Source of the DNA: Bacillota bacterium
GTDB taxonomy: Bacteria > Bacillota > Clostridia > Oscillospirales > Oscillospiraceae
Reading direction: 5' to 3'
DNA: 7,855 nucleotides
Assembly (NCBI GenBank): GCA_023406225.1
Contig: JAEXWS010000037.1
Coordinates: forward strand, 1-7,855
The position numbers and the translations under genes are program-made. The first letter of the stretch is position 1, and each line of letters opens with the position of its first letter. Below the pieces are notes generated by a model. That model was not told the DNA's origin and searched no databases. It saw only the letters and a program-made list of their open reading frames with translations. This document shows, piece by piece, positions 5,383 to 7,855 of this stretch.

Positions 5383-6428
5383 ATCCGCTCCTCCCCCAGA
5401 CGCTCTCCGATCCCGGCCATGGCGTCCGCCAGGCTGAGGCGGGTATGGCCCGCCCGGCCCACGACGGTCTCCGCGTGGTACAGGGAGCTGAGCACGCTCT
5501 CCTCCACGCACTCCGTGACCGCCCGGAACACGACGTCCAGCGCGTCCTCGTGGAGCAGCCGCCGGGTGAGGACCTGCTCCTGGGCGAAATGGGGCATCCG
5601 GTTGGCCGTGGTGAAGGCCACCGCCAGCTCCCCGCTGCCCCCGGACACCACGGCCCCCGTGCGGCCCAGGCCGCTTTGCACCCGGCGGGTCATCCGCCCA
5701 AGCTGGCGGCAGGAAACGGGCAGGTCCGTGGCCAGGATCACCACCACGGACCCCCGGTCCTTTTGGGACGCGCCAGAGATGCGGGCCCCCACCGGGTCGC
5801 CGTAGACCAGCAGGTCCCGGGTCTCCCCGAAGTTCGTCATCAGCAGCGTACCCACGGTGTAAGTCTCTCCCCCCAGCTCCACCAGCCGGGAGGCGCTGCC
5901 GATGCCGCCCTTGAGCCCGTAGCAGCACATGCCGCGTCCCGCGCCCACGGCGCCCTCGGCAAAGTCCTCCCCCGCCGCCGCGATGGCCGCCAGGGCGTGG
6001 TCCTCTCTCACGTGAAGGCCCCGGATGTCGCTCAAAACGCCGTCATTGCACTCCAGCACCAGGGGATTCACCGTTCCCGTGGTGTCTCCGATCTCCGGGT
6101 TTTGCCCCAGCATGTACCGCACCGCGGCGTTGACGCAGGTGCCCACGCCGAAGGTGTTGGTCAAAAGCAGGGGCGTTTCGATGGTCCCCAGCTCTTCAAG
6201 CTGCATCAGCCCCGCGCTTTTGCCGAAGCCGTTGATGACATGGCAGGCGGCGGCCACCTTGTCCCGGAACAGGTTCCCCTCATGGGGCAAAACGGCGGTG
6301 ACGCCGGTTTGGACCCCGCCCTCCGCCAGCGTCACATGCCCCACCCGGACGCCGGGCACGTCTGTGATCAAATTTCTCGCTCCCCGGGGCATGCCGCCCG
6401 GGGGATGCATCCTGTCAGGTACGCCCAT
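5379..6428 (-). CDS. P1/DmpA-family aminopeptidase (self-processing Ntn-like hydrolase)
   Basis: A 349-residue member of the S58/P1 family, whose characterised member DmpA removes N-terminal amino acids and hydrolyses some D-amino-acid amides and esters. Family motifs occur in order: NLITDVPGVRVGH (19-31), INGFGK (65-70), LLTNTFGVGTC (88-98), GLKGGIGSASR (171-181), GARISG (214-219) and VVSGGSGELAVAFTTANRM (260-278). These enzymes cleave themselves before a serine that becomes the N-terminal nucleophile; the matching bond here is Gly264-Ser265. No signal peptide is seen, so it probably acts on peptides in the cytoplasm. GGAGG at 6437-6441 is 8 nt before the ATG. It is first in an operon and overlaps the racemase gene by 4 bp, suggesting that released amino acids are racemised. 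Natural substrate unknown. Confidence 0.9.
   Translation of the reverse strand: MGVPDRMHPPGGMPRGARNLITDVPGVRVGHVTLAEGGVQTGVTAVLPHEGNLFRDKVAAACHVINGFGKSAGLMQLEELGTIETPLLLTNTFGVGTCVNAAVRYMLGQNPEIGDTTGTVNPLVLECNDGVLSDIRGLHVREDHALAAIAAAGEDFAEGAVGAGRGMCCYGLKGGIGSASRLVELGGETYTVGTLLMTNFGETRDLLVYGDPVGARISGASQKDRGSVVVILATDLPVSCRQLGRMTRRVQSGLGRTGAVVSGGSGELAVAFTTANRMPHFAQEQVLTRRLLHEDALDVVFRAVTECVEESVLSSLYHAETVVGRAGHTRLSLADAMAGIGERLGEERI
5388..5392 (-). promoter_or_regulatory. Ribosome binding site of the racemase gene inside the peptidase gene
   Basis: The minus strand reads AGGAG five bases before the racemase ATG and lies in the last codons of the peptidase gene. With the ATGA stop/start overlap it decides the racemase start. 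Confidence 0.7.
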
Positions 6429-6460
6429 ACGCGCTTCCTCCCGTATTCGTTGTCCGCCCC

Positions 6461-6490
6461 ATCATAGCACAGCCGCCCGTCCCCTGGCAA
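6461..6490 (-). promoter_or_regulatory. Extended -10 promoter of the peptidase-racemase operon
   Basis: On the minus strand TTGCCA (6485-6490, 5/6) and TATGAT (6461-6466, 5/6) are 18 bp apart, and TGC directly precedes the -10 box, an extended -10. Transcription would start near 6454, only about 25 nt upstream of the start codon. It lies just downstream of the terminator of the preceding gene, so the operon is transcribed independently. Confidence 0.7.
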
Positions 6491-6494
6491 GGTG

Positions 6495-6525
6495 CAAAAA
6501 ACCGCCGCCCCGGCGGGGCGGCGGT
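6495..6525 (-). terminator. Intrinsic terminator of the MBL-fold hydrolase gene
   Basis: On the minus strand a perfect 11-bp GC-rich stem (6515-6525 with 6501-6511, three-base loop) is followed by a run of six T. It begins six bases after the stop codon of the hydrolase gene and is a textbook rho-independent terminator. Confidence 0.9.
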
Positions 6526-6530
6526 CCGGA

Positions 6531-7481
6531 TCACTCCAGCGTCAGCCGGACGGACTCGTGGTAGTGCGGCTCCACCAAACCGGGCAGGGCCACCGCGTCG
6601 GTGAAATAGACCTGCTCCACGCACTCCTGGAGCAGGGAGACGATATAGGGGTGGGGCCGCTCGTCCGGCCGGCCCGCCGCCACGCTGACCACCGCCGTTT
6701 TGGGCCGGAGGAGGTTCAGGAACTTGCGGTTGGTGGAGGCCAGGGAGGCATGGTGGGGGACCTTCAAAATGTCGCAGGGAGCCAGGGTGTCGTTGTCCCA
6801 GGTGACGGAGTAGGCGTCCCCGCCCAGGACCACGTCCCGCCCGCGGTAGTGGAGCCGCTGGCGCAGGCTGGAGACGTTCATGGCCTTGCCCCAGTGCATC
6901 AGCGCGTACCGGTCCCGCTCCCCCTGGAAGGCCCCGTCGTAAACGGCCCGCTGCCGGGGGTAGAGGGTCGGCTCGCCGAAGTCCACGTCCATGGTCAGCT
7001 CCTCCGTCAGCCGCAGCGTCTCCCGCCGGTCCCCCGAAAACACGGTGGTCTTCCCGATGCGGCCGGGATGTTCCCGCAGGGCGCGGGCGTACATGTCCAC
7101 GCACCGCAGAAGGTTCCGGGCGGCCTTGGGCAGTTCCCCGTCCCGGTCCGGCTCCAGAGGGGCGGCGTCCGGAGGCGGAACGTAAGCGGCGGCCAGCTCG
7201 TCCACGGCGGCGGCCTCCAGCACGCGGCCAAGGCCCCCGATGTGGTCCCGGTGAAAATGGGTCAAAAGCAGAAGGTCCAGATGGTCCACGCCGTTTTTCC
7301 GCAGGAAGTCGCCCGCAAAGATCCGTCGGGAGCAGTCGTCCTCCAGCGGGGGATGGTCGTCCCGCACCAGGCAGTCATGGCCGCAGTCCACCAGCATGGC
7401 GAATTTCTGCACCGGCCCGTCCATCTCCCGGACCAGGGTGGAATCGCCGTTTCCCACGTTGATAAAATCCAAAACCAGCAT
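6531..7481 (-). CDS. ComEC-like metallo-beta-lactamase-fold hydrolase, soluble
   Basis: A 316-residue protein consisting of a single MBL-fold domain of the ComEC/Rec2 C-terminal type. It opens MLVLDFINVGNGDSTLV, the counterpart of the DVGQGDS start of those domains. The metal-binding motif THFHRDH is at 74-80 (His75, His77, Asp79, His80), GGDA with Asp222 at 220-223, and KVPHHAS at 240-246 replaces the usual KVxHHGS. All expected metal ligands are present. No membrane segments or signal peptide are seen, so this is not the DNA-uptake channel but a free hydrolase, possibly a nuclease or phosphodiesterase. The ATG at 7479-7481 is preferred over 7485-7487 and 7539-7541: AGGGGG at 7489-7494 gives 7-nt spacing to it, and the longest version would start inside the promoter. 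It is monocistronic. Confidence 0.85.
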   Translation of the reverse strand: MLVLDFINVGNGDSTLVREMDGPVQKFAMLVDCGHDCLVRDDHPPLEDDCSRRIFAGDFLRKNGVDHLDLLLLTHFHRDHIGGLGRVLEAAAVDELAAAYVPPPDAAPLEPDRDGELPKAARNLLRCVDMYARALREHPGRIGKTTVFSGDRRETLRLTEELTMDVDFGEPTLYPRQRAVYDGAFQGERDRYALMHWGKAMNVSSLRQRLHYRGRDVVLGGDAYSVTWDNDTLAPCDILKVPHHASLASTNRKFLNLLRPKTAVVSVAAGRPDERPHPYIVSLLQECVEQVYFTDAVALPGLVEPHYHESVRLTLE

Positions 7482-7504
7482 ACCCATGCCCCCTGTTGAA
7501 TGGT

Positions 7505-7520
7505 TGGTATTACGATACCA
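7505..7520. promoter_or_regulatory. Palindromic operator candidate over the hydrolase promoter
   Basis: Tggtat-tacg-atacca is a perfect inverted repeat with 6-bp arms and a 4-bp centre. It overlaps the predicted -10 box (7512-7517) and start point of the hydrolase gene, the classical location for a repressor site. The repressor is not in the window as far as can be told. Confidence 0.5.
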
Positions 7521-7541
7521 CAAACCGGTTGCTGCTGGCAA
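7512..7541 (-). promoter_or_regulatory. Predicted promoter of the MBL-fold hydrolase gene
   Basis: On the minus strand TTGCCA (7536-7541, 5/6) and TATCGT (7512-7517, 4/6) are 18 bp apart. Transcription would begin near 7505, about 24 nt before the chosen start codon, and this rules out the longer reading frame from 7541. Confidence 0.5.
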
Positions 7542-7619
7542 CTAAAAACGCAAACGTTTTCCGCCAAAATTCAGAACCATTTTTTGACACTCTGATGAAA
7601 ACATGCCGGGAAGAAATCG

Positions 7620-7647
7620 GGACGGGTCCCCGTCAGGGGACCCGTCC
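7620..7647. other. 12-bp GC-rich hairpin
   Basis: Positions 7620-7631 pair perfectly with 7636-7647 (arm gacgggtcccc plus one flanking G-C pair) around a gtca loop. No T run follows on either strand, so it is not a standard terminator. Together with the next element it may mark the end of a gene beyond the right edge or be part of the same repeat element. Confidence 0.45.
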
Positions 7648-7652
7648 GACGC

Positions 7653-7844
7653 TGTCGAAAAAGTGCCTTCGGCACTTTTTCGAGTAGGCTGCGGCCCGTC
7701 GCGCGCACTCGCTGTCCGCTGTAAGCGGACAGTTCGCACACTTACGGACCGAGATGTATTTTCTCCGACGCACATGTCGCCGGAGAAAATGGATTTCATT
7801 TTCTTCGCGCCTCCGGGCGCGAACTCTGCGAGGCTTTTTCGACA
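7653..7844. repeat. Structured intergenic repeat-like element with terminal inverted repeats
   Basis: The ends are an 11-bp perfect inverted repeat: tgtcgaaaaag (7653-7663) and ctttttcgaca (7834-7844). Inside lie four hairpins: 7655-7667 with 7671-7683 (13 bp, loop ttc), 7712-7720 with 7724-7732 (9 bp), 7758-7767 with 7781-7790 (10 bp) and 7804-7811 with 7816-7823 (8 bp). The first competes with the terminal repeat for pairing. A 70-codon frame on the minus strand (7633-7845) crosses all of it, but it is rich in Arg and Lys and merely reads through the palindromes, so I do not call a gene. The 314 bp to the right edge contain nothing else. It resembles a non-coding interspersed repeat; copies elsewhere cannot be checked here. 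Confidence 0.5.
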
Positions 7845-7855
7845 AGCTGGGGACC

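Noticed and set aside
5445..7499. Long plus-strand open frames (5445-6467 and 6492-7499) opposite the peptidase and hydrolase genes
   Set aside because: They are antisense shadows of genes with full motif support and lack suitable ribosome binding sites and recognisable domains.
7633..7845. A 70-codon Arg/Lys-rich minus-strand frame at the right end
   Set aside because: It reads through four hairpins and both terminal repeats of a repeat-like element and has no clear ribosome binding site visible; most likely spurious.
1..7855. CRISPR array, tRNA, rRNA, transposase or phage genes
   Set aside because: No regularly spaced repeats of CRISPR size, no tRNA-like or rRNA sequence recognised, and no mobile-element protein motifs. 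The cloverleaf at 310-433 lacks tRNA consensus bases (no GTTC T-loop or CCA-type end) and its stems are too long for a tRNA.

Overview
The window is GC-rich, with strong GGAGG-type ribosome binding sites, tightly packed and overlapping genes and hairpin terminators. It carries a gene pair, ortA-ortB, typical of anaerobic amino-acid-fermenting Firmicutes. This suggests a high-GC gut clostridium, for example an Oscillospirales relative of Flavonifractor, Oscillibacter or Dysosmobacter. The taxon is inferred from composition and gene content only.

Layout. Positions 3-293 (+) hold the C-terminal end of a Gfo/Idh/MocA-type oxidoreductase cut by the window edge. Positions 310-433 hold a highly structured element between two convergent genes: one long closing stem around three hairpins, a cloverleaf or four-way-junction fold, probably acting as a bidirectional terminator. 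Positions 454-3702 (-) hold an operon read nhaC-type transporter, ortA, ortB. It has a plausible sigma-70 promoter at 3839-3867 and a leader of about 130 nt containing three phased direct repeats. Divergently at 4074-4625 (+) lies an XRE-cupin regulator, the obvious candidate to control that operon. A perfect 17-bp hairpin at 4634-4671 separates it from a convergent two-gene operon (4675-6428, -) made of a DmpA/P1-family aminopeptidase and an Asp/Glu-type racemase, translationally coupled through an ATGA overlap and preceded by an extended -10 promoter. Positions 6531-7481 (-) hold a soluble ComEC-like metallo-beta-lactamase-fold hydrolase with its own terminator and a promoter overlapped by a palindrome. 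Positions 7542-7855 hold no credible gene but a dense set of hairpins bounded by an 11-bp inverted repeat, which looks like an intergenic repeat element.

How the genes may work together. OrtA and OrtB form 2-amino-4-oxopentanoate thiolase, the last step of oxidative ornithine fermentation, giving alanine and acetyl-CoA. The usual partners (ornithine racemase, the OraS/OraE aminomutase, the Ord dehydrogenase) are not in this window, although the flanks of the operon are fully visible. The NhaC-type carrier may therefore import an amino-acid-like substrate, or the upstream steps may be encoded elsewhere. The aminopeptidase-racemase operon also fits amino-acid scavenging with a D-amino-acid theme. 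The most unusual features are the two structured intergenic elements, the phased repeats in the nhaC leader and the ortAB pair without its pathway.
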